Shown in pieces: positions 1 to 8,452 of a stretch of 64,000 bases of DNA. Below the pieces are notes generated by a model. It was not told where the DNA came from. It made no database searches and saw only the letters and a program-made list of their open reading frames with translations. The position numbers were made by a program, and so were the translations under genes. The DNA comes from Fredinandcohnia onubensis. GTDB taxonomy: Bacteria; Bacillota; Bacilli; Bacillales; Bacillaceae_L. The stretch's first letter is position 1; every line of letters starts with the position of its first letter. Location: positions 200,265 to 264,264 of the forward strand of contig NZ_NSEA01000009.1 of the NCBI RefSeq assembly GCF_002734285.1, read 5' to 3'.

Positions 1-954
1 CAAGAACAAATCGTGACTTTCTATCTTCTATTTGCAATCATGAAAGGAATTTCGCAAGCTTTATATTGGTTGGGATATTTTACAATTGTTCATGAGGTTT
101 CAACGGACGAAAATCGCTTACGGGTTCTAGGAATAAACACTATTGTAATGAATGGAACGAATCTCTCAGGACCGGCAATTGCAGGATTTATCATTGGCCT
201 ATACTCGGGATTTCAAGGTTATATGATTGTCTTTGGCGCTGCATTTGTGATGTTTGCAATTGCTGCAATGGGAAGCTTGAAGCTAAAAAAGGAAGAAAAT
301 CATCATACATCCTATTACATGAAGTATCTACCATTAATCGCAAAAAGGGAACCAGGGTTTAAGAAATCGCTACTTGGATGGTTTGTGTTAGGCTTTCCTC
401 ATGGAATATTATCGTTCATTCCGTCCATTTTGTTATATGAGATCTTTCTAAAGGAACAGACAGTAGCTTACTTAAACATTGTTTTCCTAACATTATCAAT
501 TATATCAAGCTATTTAATTTCAAGATTCGCCCATGCTGAAGGAACTGTGAAGTATTTGGTTATTTCTGCGGCTGGTTTCACACTTTCGACTATATTCTTA
601 CTAACTGATTTATCTGCCTTAACGGTGATTTTGTTCATGTCCATCTATTCCATATTTAAGCCATTGCAAGGAAATTCATATGAAGCCTATTACTATAACA
701 TGATAGGCCAGCTCCCGTTAAAATCAAACTTTAGAACAGAAGCAGTTGTTTTAAGGGAGACAATTATCAATTTAGGTAGGGGTTTTGGAATAATCATATT
801 CTTAACTTTTGTTAATGGCATTGAAGCAGAGAGTATTCCAATCGTTCTGTTTACACTTGCGGTTTTACAATGGCTCATCCCATATTTAACGGCAAATAAA
901 CAATCATTTTTAACGAAAAAAGGAAGTGGACAGTATAATCATAATCTAAGATAA
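1..954 (+). CDS. MFS transporter, C-terminal part (5'-truncated by window edge)
   Basis: The reading frame is open from base 1, so the gene almost certainly starts before the window. A GTG at 13 has no Shine-Dalgarno sequence and is probably internal. About 317 residues are visible, with around nine hydrophobic segments and a basic cytoplasmic loop (KLKKEEN) near the middle, as in the hinge of a 12-helix major facilitator. The N-terminal three or so helices are missing. It is a membrane protein and its substrate cannot be read from the sequence. A hairpin follows the stop, so it is probably a separate transcription unit from the ABC permease genes downstream. Family assignment is by general appearance only. 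Confidence 0.7.
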   Translation, partial: QEQIVTFYLLFAIMKGISQALYWLGYFTIVHEVSTDENRLRVLGINTIVMNGTNLSGPAIAGFIIGLYSGFQGYMIVFGAAFVMFAIAAMGSLKLKKEENHHTSYYMKYLPLIAKREPGFKKSLLGWFVLGFPHGILSFIPSILLYEIFLKEQTVAYLNIVFLTLSIISSYLISRFAHAEGTVKYLVISAAGFTLSTIFLLTDLSALTVILFMSIYSIFKPLQGNSYEAYYYNMIGQLPLKSNFRTEAVVLRETIINLGRGFGIIIFLTFVNGIEAESIPIVLFTLAVLQWLIPYLTANKQSFLTKKGSGQYNHNLR

Positions 955-960
955 GTCTTC

Positions 961-1011
961 AAAGTCTCATATACTCTCATAATCTACTGAGTATATGAAA
1001 CTTTGATTATT
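961..1011 (+). terminator. Hairpin after the MFS gene
   Basis: A 16-nt stem (961-976 pairing with 989-1004, one mismatch) starts 6 nt after the MFS stop. It is followed by a short T-rich stretch (GATTATTT). The tail is weak, so it is a probable rather than certain rho-independent terminator. It separates the MFS gene from the ABC permease operon. Confidence 0.5.
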
Positions 1012-1058
1012 TACGATATGTAAAAAGATTTACACAATACAAGTATAAGGTTTGTTCC

Positions 1059-1071
1059 AAAAACGGTAACA
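1059..1071 (-). promoter_or_regulatory. Candidate operator TGTTACCGTTTTT upstream of ABC permease operon
   Basis: Read on the minus strand this site is TGTTACCGTTTTT. The same 12-mer TGTTACCGTTTT occurs on the plus strand at 13502-13513 in front of the yteR operon. Both sites precede pectin-related operons, which suggests one regulator binds both. They resemble CcpA cre sites but share the same deviation (T for A at consensus position 5), so a different LacI-type or AraC-type protein is also possible. Confidence 0.35.
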
Positions 1072-1149
1072 TGAATCTCCTAATGTATTTGCATGACAAG
1101 CCTTTAAAAGCAAATGCATTCAAGATTACGATTATAAGATGAAAGGAAG

Positions 1150-2157
1150 ATGAGGGTGAAGTCAGAAACAGTTGTTGAACAAAACAGTCAAACGGAACTA
1201 GCATTAAACAAAACGAAGCAAGTTTCTAGTACCGATTTGCAAAGAAGCTTTAAGGCCGAATTAAAAAGGCGCATATTCAAAAATAAATTATTATATTTGA
1301 TGATCCTTCCAGGTCTGTTGTATCTACTTATTTACAAGTACGTTCCAATGTTAGGTCTCGTGATTTCATTCCAAGATTACAAACCTTATCAAGGGATCCT
1401 TGGAAGTGATTGGGTTGGATTTGAACACTTTACACGCCTCTTTACAGATTCAGACTTCTGGATGATTTTTAGAAATACACTTGTACTTTTTGGATTGCAT
1501 ATTTTTATAGCGTTTCCAATTCCGATTATTTTGGCATTAATGCTAAACGAAGTCAAAAATCTTTTCTTTAAAAGAACTATACAGTCTCTTATCTATATTC
1601 CACACTTTATGAGTTGGGTAATTATTGTATCAATTAGCTTTGTGCTATTGACAATGGATGGCGGACTAATAAACGAATTATTAGTAAGTTTAGGATTGGA
1701 TAAGGTTAACTTCTTAATGAACTCTGATTGGTTCAGACCAGTTTATATCATACAAGTTGTGTGGCAAAGTGCAGGTTGGGGCACCATCATTTACTTAGCT
1801 GCAATCTCTGGGGTAGATCCAGGTTTATATGAAGCAGCAAAAATGGATGGGGCAAGTAAACTACGTCAAATTTGGCATATTACTTTACCTGCAATTCGCC
1901 CAGTTATTATTGTTCTTCTTATCCTAAAAATCGGTGACGTACTAGAGCTTGGTTTTGAACATGTATACCTATTATTAAATGCTTCAAACCGTAATGTTGC
2001 AGAAATTTTTGATACGTATGTATATACAACTGGATTATTACAAGGACAATACAGCTATAGTACAGCAGTCGGTTTATTTAAAGGACTAGTTGGTTTAATT
2101 CTAGTTGTCTTTGCAAACAGAATGGCTAAGAAATTCGGAGAAGAAGGTATATATTAA
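1150..2157 (+). CDS. Carbohydrate ABC transporter permease, LplB/YteP type
   Basis: This is an inner-membrane permease of an oligosaccharide ABC importer. It has an N-terminal cytoplasmic tail of about 45 residues and then six predicted membrane helices. The permease EAA motif is visible as 'YEAAKMDGASKLRQIWHITLPAI' in pieces (EAAKMDGA, then ITLPAI), where the ATPase docks. At 335 residues it has the usual length for the LplB family. ATG 1150 lies very close to its AAGG, so GTG 1156 is an equally good start. It is followed after 18 nt by the partner permease. No solute-binding protein gene sits in front of it, which is unusual for this family. The pectin context suggests uptake of rhamnogalacturonan or galacturonan oligomers (inference). 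Confidence 0.85.
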   Translation: MRVKSETVVEQNSQTELALNKTKQVSSTDLQRSFKAELKRRIFKNKLLYLMILPGLLYLLIYKYVPMLGLVISFQDYKPYQGILGSDWVGFEHFTRLFTDSDFWMIFRNTLVLFGLHIFIAFPIPIILALMLNEVKNLFFKRTIQSLIYIPHFMSWVIIVSISFVLLTMDGGLINELLVSLGLDKVNFLMNSDWFRPVYIIQVVWQSAGWGTIIYLAAISGVDPGLYEAAKMDGASKLRQIWHITLPAIRPVIIVLLILKIGDVLELGFEHVYLLLNASNRNVAEIFDTYVYTTGLLQGQYSYSTAVGLFKGLVGLILVVFANRMAKKFGEEGIY

Positions 2158-2175
2158 GACAAAAGGAGTGAGAGC

Positions 2176-3051
2176 ATGGTTGGAGAAAAACAGCTCGGAA
2201 GTCGTATCTTTCGATGGGGAAATTATTTACTACTTGTTGTAATTGCACTAACAATGGTCCTGCCCTTTATACATGTAATTGCGGCATCATTTACAACAAG
2301 TGCAGAGTTAGCAGATAAACGTTTTGTCCTATTTCCAACTGTTTTTAGTTTAGATGCTTATAAGTATATATTCTCAACTAATACAATTTTTAAAGCATTG
2401 TTCGTTTCAATAGGGGTTACTCTCATCGGAACGTTATGGAGTATGTTCATTTCATTATTAACAGCTTACGGATTGTCACGAAGAGATCTGGTTGGTAGAA
2501 GACAAATCTTGTTCCTATTCGTATTCACAATGCTATTTAGTGGTGGAATGATACCAACATTCTTAATTGTAAAAGAAACAGGTTTACTTGATAGTTATGC
2601 AGCATTAATTGTACCGGTCACAATCAACGTATTTAACATGATTATTTTACGAAGCTTTATCATGGGATTACCGGAAGGATTAATTGAATCAGCTAAAATT
2701 GATGGCTGTAACGATTTTGGAGTACTATTTAGAATCGTAATGCCAATTTCAAAGCCAGCTCTTGCAACCGTTTCCTTGTTCTATGCTGTTGCATACTGGA
2801 ACACTTATATGCATGCAATCCTTTATATCAATGATGCGGCAAAATGGCCAATTCAAGTATTGTTAAGACAAATTGTTGTTCTTGCGAGTGGGCTTAGCTA
2901 TGATAGCTCTGAATTTACAAACATTCCACCGCCAGACATTACAATCAAAATGGCAGTAATAGTTGTCGCTACAATACCTGTATTAATGGTTTACCCATTC
3001 CTACAAAAATACTTCACAAAGGGAGCTATGCTTGGCTCAATGAAGGAGTAG
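2176..3051 (+). CDS. Carbohydrate ABC transporter permease, LplC/YtcP type
   Basis: This is the second permease subunit of the importer, pairing with the gene 18 nt upstream. It has 291 residues with six hydrophobic segments and the EAA-loop motif (ESAKIDGCNDFGV...IVMPISKPAL, about residues 175-200). It ends in GAMLGSMKE, a C-terminus typical of LplC/YtcP/YesQ proteins. A strong AAAAGGAG precedes the ATG. Neither the ATP-binding subunit nor the lipoprotein is in the window. In Bacillus such systems normally share the multitask ATPase MsmX (known biology), so a missing ATPase is expected, but the missing binding protein is not. Confidence 0.87.
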   Translation: MVGEKQLGSRIFRWGNYLLLVVIALTMVLPFIHVIAASFTTSAELADKRFVLFPTVFSLDAYKYIFSTNTIFKALFVSIGVTLIGTLWSMFISLLTAYGLSRRDLVGRRQILFLFVFTMLFSGGMIPTFLIVKETGLLDSYAALIVPVTINVFNMIILRSFIMGLPEGLIESAKIDGCNDFGVLFRIVMPISKPALATVSLFYAVAYWNTYMHAILYINDAAKWPIQVLLRQIVVLASGLSYDSSEFTNIPPPDITIKMAVIVVATIPVLMVYPFLQKYFTKGAMLGSMKE

Positions 3052-3094
3052 TCGATTTAAACTAAAAACTAAATATAGAAGGAGAGCTACAGAG

Positions 3095-4207
3095 ATGTAT
3101 TATACCAAATCCTTTCACAAATTAGATTCTTTATTCGATGGATTCTTTGAGTGGCTGGCAGGACAATACGATCCGGTCACAGGCGGTTTTTATTATGCAA
3201 AAAGTTCTGTTTCTGATAGCTCCTTTACGCCTGATATCGAATCAACTGCCCAAGCTTTAAATATCTTATCAAGAAATGAATTATTTACTAAAATGCCCGT
3301 AGAAGTACGGGCAAAATTTGTTTCTTTTTTTCAAGATAAACAAGACTCAGAAACAGGTTATTTCTTGGATCAAGATGCTAATATGAAGCATGATGAAGTA
3401 ATGGTAAGCAGAGCCATCAATTATTCATTAAATTCTTTACATCGATTGGGTGGAGAGCCACTCTATCCGTCACCAGTAGACCTCAATAAAGCACCAATTT
3501 ATGTGTATTCCGAAGAATCATTTCTAAATAAATGGAAAAGTATTAGTTTAGTGAATAGTTGGCGTGGCTGTGATTTATTAGCATCATCTTGCATGTATAT
3601 CGGACAAATGGATAAAGACAGGCAGGAAAAGATGATTCAGGTGGCTGCAAATTACTTAGAAAGCATACAAGACCCCAAGACTGGGCTTTGGGGAGAAGGT
3701 AGTATGTATGTGCGTATCTCAGGGACATTTAAACTACACACCTTCTATCATAAGTTTGGTTTACCTATGCCGAGAGTTGAAAAGATGTATCAAAGTATAC
3801 TTCGTTGTTTACGAACTGAAATAGCAAAGGATATGTGCTACATTCGAAATCCTATTGATCTATTATCCTATATTAATCTTGATATACCGATTCAGGAACT
3901 TGAAGAAATTATTCAAATTACAGTGGATAATATGGAAAAGCTTAAACGTCCAGATGGCGGGTTTTCAAGGGAAATAGAGCATTCACCGACTGCACCAAAT
4001 GTTGCCCAAGTTAAATCTGATGAGTATTATCCAGATATGCCTGTGGCAGTTCATCTCGGTAAAGGATTATACGAAGGAGATATGAATGCTAGTACGCAAG
4101 CTACGCTCATTCGTTTGCAACTGCATAAGTTAGTAGGAAATACGGCAGAACCGATTAAGGGATCCGAAAATTTTTACATCCTATTAAATAATAGATTACA
4201 AGTATAG
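3095..4207 (+). CDS. Unknown cytoplasmic protein, probable alpha/alpha-toroid fold
   Basis: A 370-residue protein without signal peptide or membrane helix; I do not recognise a named family. Several similar short motifs recur along the chain: DPVTGGFYY (about residue 27), DSETGYFLD (about 89), DPKTGLWGEG (about 195) and RPDGGFSRE (about 285). Each lies near the end of a helix-rich stretch. Spaced T-G-x-F/W or D-G-G-F turns are typical of alpha/alpha barrels (terpene-cyclase/prenyltransferase-like, PL10-like and GH-type toroids). It lies between the ABC permeases and the GH28 gene with a good ribosome site (AGAAGGAGAG), so it is very likely part of the pectin operon. It could be a new hydrolase, lyase or epimerase acting on imported oligomers, but that is inference from position and fold pattern only. 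Confidence 0.6.
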   Translation: MYYTKSFHKLDSLFDGFFEWLAGQYDPVTGGFYYAKSSVSDSSFTPDIESTAQALNILSRNELFTKMPVEVRAKFVSFFQDKQDSETGYFLDQDANMKHDEVMVSRAINYSLNSLHRLGGEPLYPSPVDLNKAPIYVYSEESFLNKWKSISLVNSWRGCDLLASSCMYIGQMDKDRQEKMIQVAANYLESIQDPKTGLWGEGSMYVRISGTFKLHTFYHKFGLPMPRVEKMYQSILRCLRTEIAKDMCYIRNPIDLLSYINLDIPIQELEEIIQITVDNMEKLKRPDGGFSREIEHSPTAPNVAQVKSDEYYPDMPVAVHLGKGLYEGDMNASTQATLIRLQLHKLVGNTAEPIKGSENFYILLNNRLQV

Positions 4208-4231
4208 CAAATAATTGTTGGAGGGAATAGA

Positions 4232-5764
4232 ATGGCGTTTTTAGACATCACACAATTAGGAGCGATTGGAGATAATCGTACAGATAACACAGAAATTATT
4301 GCTCAGGCAATTAATCAATGTGCAGAAAACGGAGGGGGAACTGTTTTTGTACCATCAGGCACTTATTTGACGGGGCCAATTGTACTGAAAAGTAATATTA
4401 CCCTTTATTTAGAAGCCGGAGCAACGATTACCTTTTCGGATGAATATGATCGTTATCAGCCTGTCAAGACACGTTGGTCTGGCTATGAATGTTATGGGTA
4501 CTCTCCCCTAATTTACGGAGATAACCTTACGAATGTGGCCATAAAAGGAGAAGGTTCTTTTGACGGACAAGGCAAAGCATGGTGGTTGATTAATAGACAG
4601 CTTCGTGTAGATAGTAAAGCATACGCTTCAAAAACAACAGAAAAAATCGCTCAACTAAATCAGAACTTTATGGAACCTATTGAGACGAATCTCGTCGAAT
4701 GGGATTCTCAATTCCTACGTCCACCTTTACTACAATTGATGAACTGTAAGAAAGTCACAATTGAAGGTGTCACTTTAAAAAATTCGCCTTTTTGGAATAC
4801 ACACCTCGTATATTGCGATCATGTAACCGTTCATAATGTGACATTTGAAAATCCAGCTGATACACCAAATGGTGATGGCTTTGATATTGATTCTTGTACA
4901 AATGTACGTGTTTCAGATTGCCATTTTGCCGTTGGAGATGATTGCCTCGTCATAAAATCTGGTATTAATGAGGATGGACGAAGAGTGGGTAAGCCGACCG
5001 AAAATGTGGTTGTAACGAATTGTACGATGCACCATGGACATGGTGGAATTGTCCTTGGTAGTGAAATGTCTGGCGGTATCCAAAATGTGACGATATCTAA
5101 CTGTACTTTTATTGGAACAGATCGTGGAGTACGGATTAAAACAAACCGTGAACGCGGTGGATATGTGAAAAATATCCTTGTGAACAATATTTATATGGAA
5201 GATGTATTCTGTCCAATTGCGATTAATTCATTCTATCGCCATGGTGTAAATGAAAAAGACCCGACAGTAAATAGTCCCGAGGCACAACCAATTACTGAAA
5301 AGACACCTGCAATCGAACATATTCACATTAGTCATATCACTGCTAAAAACTGCCGAGCAGCTGCTGGTTTTATATATGGGCTTCCAGAAAGACCAATTAA
5401 TGATATTTCAATCTCTCATTCTACCATCGAAATGACGGTGGACCCAAATGAAGAGGGCGGAGAGCCAGACATGGTACAAGAGGAATTAATAATGGCTGGA
5501 GCAGGAATCTTTGGAAAGTATATTTCAAATTTTGATATCCATCATGTTCGTGTAGAAACACGCCAAGGTACTGGCCTTCAAATTGAAGATAGTCAGTATG
5601 TTAACATCGATCATTTTACTATGAGAAAGCAGCATGATTCCACCCCAGTAGTCATTTTAAAACGAGTGGAAGATAAAAATGTTGATGGTTATGCTTCACA
5701 AATGGCAAACAAAAACTATCTACAAATAGATGAGCAGAGCAACTTTTTAAAACAAGATCTATAA
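4232..5764 (+). CDS. Glycoside hydrolase family 28 (polygalacturonase-type), intracellular
   Basis: This enzyme is predicted to hydrolyse alpha-1,4-galacturonide or rhamnogalacturonan linkages. GH28 signatures are present in order: N213-G-D215 (family N-x-D), G235-D236-D237 with the two catalytic aspartates, an H-G pair at 270-271, and R301-I-K303 for substrate carboxylate binding. The N-terminus begins directly with the beta-helix (DITQLGAIGD), so there is no signal peptide and the enzyme should act in the cytoplasm on imported oligomers, probably in exo fashion (inference). At 510 residues it is at the long end for the family, with extra loops around residues 75-160. A GGAGGG ribosome site precedes the ATG. 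Neighbouring genes are the toroid-like protein and the esterase. Confidence 0.92.
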   Translation: MAFLDITQLGAIGDNRTDNTEIIAQAINQCAENGGGTVFVPSGTYLTGPIVLKSNITLYLEAGATITFSDEYDRYQPVKTRWSGYECYGYSPLIYGDNLTNVAIKGEGSFDGQGKAWWLINRQLRVDSKAYASKTTEKIAQLNQNFMEPIETNLVEWDSQFLRPPLLQLMNCKKVTIEGVTLKNSPFWNTHLVYCDHVTVHNVTFENPADTPNGDGFDIDSCTNVRVSDCHFAVGDDCLVIKSGINEDGRRVGKPTENVVVTNCTMHHGHGGIVLGSEMSGGIQNVTISNCTFIGTDRGVRIKTNRERGGYVKNILVNNIYMEDVFCPIAINSFYRHGVNEKDPTVNSPEAQPITEKTPAIEHIHISHITAKNCRAAAGFIYGLPERPINDISISHSTIEMTVDPNEEGGEPDMVQEELIMAGAGIFGKYISNFDIHHVRVETRQGTGLQIEDSQYVNIDHFTMRKQHDSTPVVILKRVEDKNVDGYASQMANKNYLQIDEQSNFLKQDL

Positions 5765-5797
5765 AACATGTAGATCAATTCGAACGGGGGGATTTAC

Positions 5798-6811
5798 ATG
5801 TGGGTAATCCATCGATTTTTGGATGAATTATATCAAGACACTGTTAAAAGTGATAGGAAAACCTATGATGAAAAGTGGCAAACAGCTTTAAAGGAAAAAT
5901 TTCAAGAACGAATCGGTACGTTTAAAAATGACGAACCTCTTCAGCCTACTTTGGTAGAACAAAGGGAATATGAGCAATATACAAGGTATAGTGCTGAGAT
6001 TACAACTCTGCCAAATGTTAGGATGCAGATGTATGTGTTGGTACCAAATAAAATTCACGGAAAAAAAGCACCGGCGGTTCTTGCCTTGCATGGTCATGGA
6101 TATGGAAACAAAGATATTGTGGGTCTAGACCCATTTGGAAATGATCGAGAAGGGGATCCCGGATTGCATAAGGATTTTGCAGTGGAACTTGTCAAACGGG
6201 GATTTATCGTTGTGGCACCAGAATTAGTTGGTTTTGGGGAACGAACGTATTCAAATGATGACCGATTGAATCCATCTGATAATTCTTGTTATTCACTGGC
6301 GAGTCAGTTATTGCTTTACGGAAAGACACTTGCAGGACTTCGTGTTTTTGAATGTCAAAAAGTTTTAGATTTCATGGAGGGGGTTGAAGAAATCGACTCA
6401 AACCGCATTGGTTGTATGGGGATATCGGGAGGCGGACTTGTTGCTGCCTACACATCTATTCTCGATCAACGAATCACTGCAACTGTTATTTCTGGCTATA
6501 CGAATACATTTAAAGGAAGCATCATACAGAGAAGGCACTGTTTAGATAATTATGTACCAGGCATCTTGCAGGAGGCGGAAATGCCAGAGTTAATCTCATT
6601 AATTGTTCCACGGCCACTCTTTATTGAAGCAGGAAAACAAGATCATCTCTTTCCAATAAATGAAACTGAAAAAGCAATTAAGGAGATTAAAAGAATCTAT
6701 TCAGAACGTAATAGTGAACAACTAGTAGAATCGCATCTTTTTGACGGTGGTCATGAGATCTGTGGAGAGAAATCGTTTGAATGGCTTTGTTCAACCTTGG
6801 ATGTAAGGTAA
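5798..6811 (+). CDS. Alpha/beta hydrolase, probable acetyl (or methyl) esterase of pectin operon
   Basis: An alpha/beta-hydrolase of 337 residues, resembling the dienelactone-hydrolase / acetyl-xylan-esterase type (YtaP-like in Bacillus). It shows an oxyanion-hole motif LHGHGYGN (about residue 95), a nucleophile elbow G-I-S-G-G (about residue 207), an acid D in QDHLFP (about 284) and a histidine in DGGHE (about 313), which complete a Ser-Asp-His triad. There is no signal peptide, so it is cytoplasmic. Its position between GH28 and GH43 genes suggests it removes acetyl or other ester groups from pectic oligomers (inference). The start is supported by GGGGGG about 8 nt upstream. Confidence 0.78.
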   Translation: MWVIHRFLDELYQDTVKSDRKTYDEKWQTALKEKFQERIGTFKNDEPLQPTLVEQREYEQYTRYSAEITTLPNVRMQMYVLVPNKIHGKKAPAVLALHGHGYGNKDIVGLDPFGNDREGDPGLHKDFAVELVKRGFIVVAPELVGFGERTYSNDDRLNPSDNSCYSLASQLLLYGKTLAGLRVFECQKVLDFMEGVEEIDSNRIGCMGISGGGLVAAYTSILDQRITATVISGYTNTFKGSIIQRRHCLDNYVPGILQEAEMPELISLIVPRPLFIEAGKQDHLFPINETEKAIKEIKRIYSERNSEQLVESHLFDGGHEICGEKSFEWLCSTLDVR

Positions 6812-6850
6812 CAATAAATCCAAAAAATTAGTGTGGAGATGATTGTTTAC

Positions 6851-8404
6851 ATGACGGAAGCAAAAAAAAGTGTTGCTGATCGGAATGTTTGGCAAGCAGA
6901 TTTAGAGAATGGTCTTTATCAAAATCCTATTTTACATGCAGATTATTCAGACCCAGATGTTGTACGAGTAGGTCAAGATTATTATATGGTTTCTTCAAGC
7001 TTTCATATGTCACCAAGTTTACCGATCTTACATTCTACTGATCTTGTAAATTGGAAGATTATTAATCATGTGGCACAAACATTACCGTACGCTAGTTACG
7101 ATAAACCACGACATGGGGAGGGCGTATGGGCTCCTAGTATTCGCTTTCACGATGGAAAGTTTTGGGTGTTTTTTAGTGCACCTGATGAAGGCATATTTAT
7201 GAGTACTGCGGTAGACCCAGCGGGGGAATGGACACCACTACACTTAGTTAAAGAGGTTAAGGGCTGGATTGATCCATGCCCATTCTGGGATGATGATGGT
7301 CAGGCTTATTTGGTCAATGCATTTGCAAAAAGCAGAACGGGTTTCAAAAGTATCCTCCTTGTAAGTCGGATGAAACCAGATGGAACAGAGCTATTAGATG
7401 AGGGTGTACATGTATTTGACGGAACCCAGCATCATCCAACAATTGAAGGTCCAAAATTTTACAAGCGCAATGGTTATTATTATATTTTTGCTCCAGCAGG
7501 TGGGGTTGCAACTGGATGGCAAACCATTCTGCGTTCAAAAAATATCTTTGGTCCTTATGAAGATAAGATTGTTCTACATCAAGGCAATACGAATATTAAT
7601 GGACCTCATCAAGGAGGTTGGGTTGAGACGGAAACTGGTGAATCATGGTTTCTCCATTTTCAGGATAAGGAAGCATACGGTCGTATTGTTCACCTTCAAC
7701 CGATGCATTGGGAAAACGATTGGCCAGTAATGGGGCAAAACCAAAATGATGCAGGAATCGGAGAGCCTGTTATCCGATGGGAAAAACCAAAAGCACAAGT
7801 ATCTTCAGAGGTTGTTGTTCCGGACATGAGTGATGATTTTAATTCTGATAAATTAGGCCTTCAGTGGCAATGGCAAGCAAATCGTAAATCCCATTGGTAC
7901 AAACTGAAGGACCAAACGTTAAGGTTATATGCTGTTGGCCATTCTGGAGATACCAATCTTTATCACATTCCAAATGTCATGACACAGAAATTCCCGGCAG
8001 AAACGTTTAAAGTCACAACAAAACTGACTTTTACTCCTGAATCTAATGAAGATCACAGCGGTTTGATTGTACTAGGAGAACAGTATGCTTCAATCGAAGT
8101 AAGGAAACTAGAAAATCAACTGGGTGTTTTTTATGTCACAGGAGATGAGAAAGAACTTCAAAATGTACAATGTATCGGCCAAATCAAAGGAAATGAACTG
8201 TTTTTACATGTAGAAGTAAATGAAGGAGCGATTTGTAGATTTAGCTTTAGTGAGGATGGTATCAGCTTTGCACAGGTAGAAGACATCTTTGAAGCTACAC
8301 CCGGAAAATGGGTGGGTGCTCAAATCGGAATTTATTGTTATAACGACAACCGTGAGAATAGCAAAGGATACGCAGCTTTCGACTATTTTTCAGTTCACAA
8401 CTAA
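6851..8404 (+). CDS. Glycoside hydrolase family 43 enzyme (beta-xylosidase / alpha-L-arabinofuranosidase type)
   Basis: An inverting five-blade beta-propeller glycosidase with a C-terminal beta-sandwich. The three GH43 acids are visible: the base in HADYSDPDV (near residue 35), the pKa-modulating Asp in WIDPCPF (near 140) and the acid Glu in TIEGPKF (near 205). A C-terminal concanavalin-like domain covers about residues 320-515. The frame also allows GTG at 6833 and ATG at 6839. I prefer ATG 6851 because GGAG at 6835-6838 would serve it, although the 12-nt spacing is long. No signal peptide is present. It likely trims arabinose or xylose side chains from imported pectic oligomers. The exact substrate is not readable. 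Confidence 0.88.
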   Translation: MTEAKKSVADRNVWQADLENGLYQNPILHADYSDPDVVRVGQDYYMVSSSFHMSPSLPILHSTDLVNWKIINHVAQTLPYASYDKPRHGEGVWAPSIRFHDGKFWVFFSAPDEGIFMSTAVDPAGEWTPLHLVKEVKGWIDPCPFWDDDGQAYLVNAFAKSRTGFKSILLVSRMKPDGTELLDEGVHVFDGTQHHPTIEGPKFYKRNGYYYIFAPAGGVATGWQTILRSKNIFGPYEDKIVLHQGNTNINGPHQGGWVETETGESWFLHFQDKEAYGRIVHLQPMHWENDWPVMGQNQNDAGIGEPVIRWEKPKAQVSSEVVVPDMSDDFNSDKLGLQWQWQANRKSHWYKLKDQTLRLYAVGHSGDTNLYHIPNVMTQKFPAETFKVTTKLTFTPESNEDHSGLIVLGEQYASIEVRKLENQLGVFYVTGDEKELQNVQCIGQIKGNELFLHVEVNEGAICRFSFSEDGISFAQVEDIFEATPGKWVGAQIGIYCYNDNRENSKGYAAFDYFSVHN

Positions 8405-8432
8405 AAGGGCATTCAATGCCCTTTTAGTGTTT
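8401..8432 (+). terminator. Perfect hairpin between the two GH43 genes
   Basis: CTAAAAGGGCATT is followed after one base by its exact reverse complement (8401-8427). It overlaps the stop codon of the first GH43 gene and is followed by a weak TGTTTTG tail. It may be a leaky terminator or an mRNA-stabilising 3' hairpin that lowers expression of the second GH43 gene. Confidence 0.5.
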
Positions 8433-8452
8433 TGTAGAAAGGGGAGAACTAA

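Noticed and set aside
4831-5187. A 118-codon minus-strand frame
   Set aside because: Antisense inside GH28 motifs; no start signal.
6833-6850. Upstream GTG start for the first GH43 gene
   Set aside because: The GTG is in front of the GGAG and has no ribosome site of its own; ATG 6851 fits the family start better.
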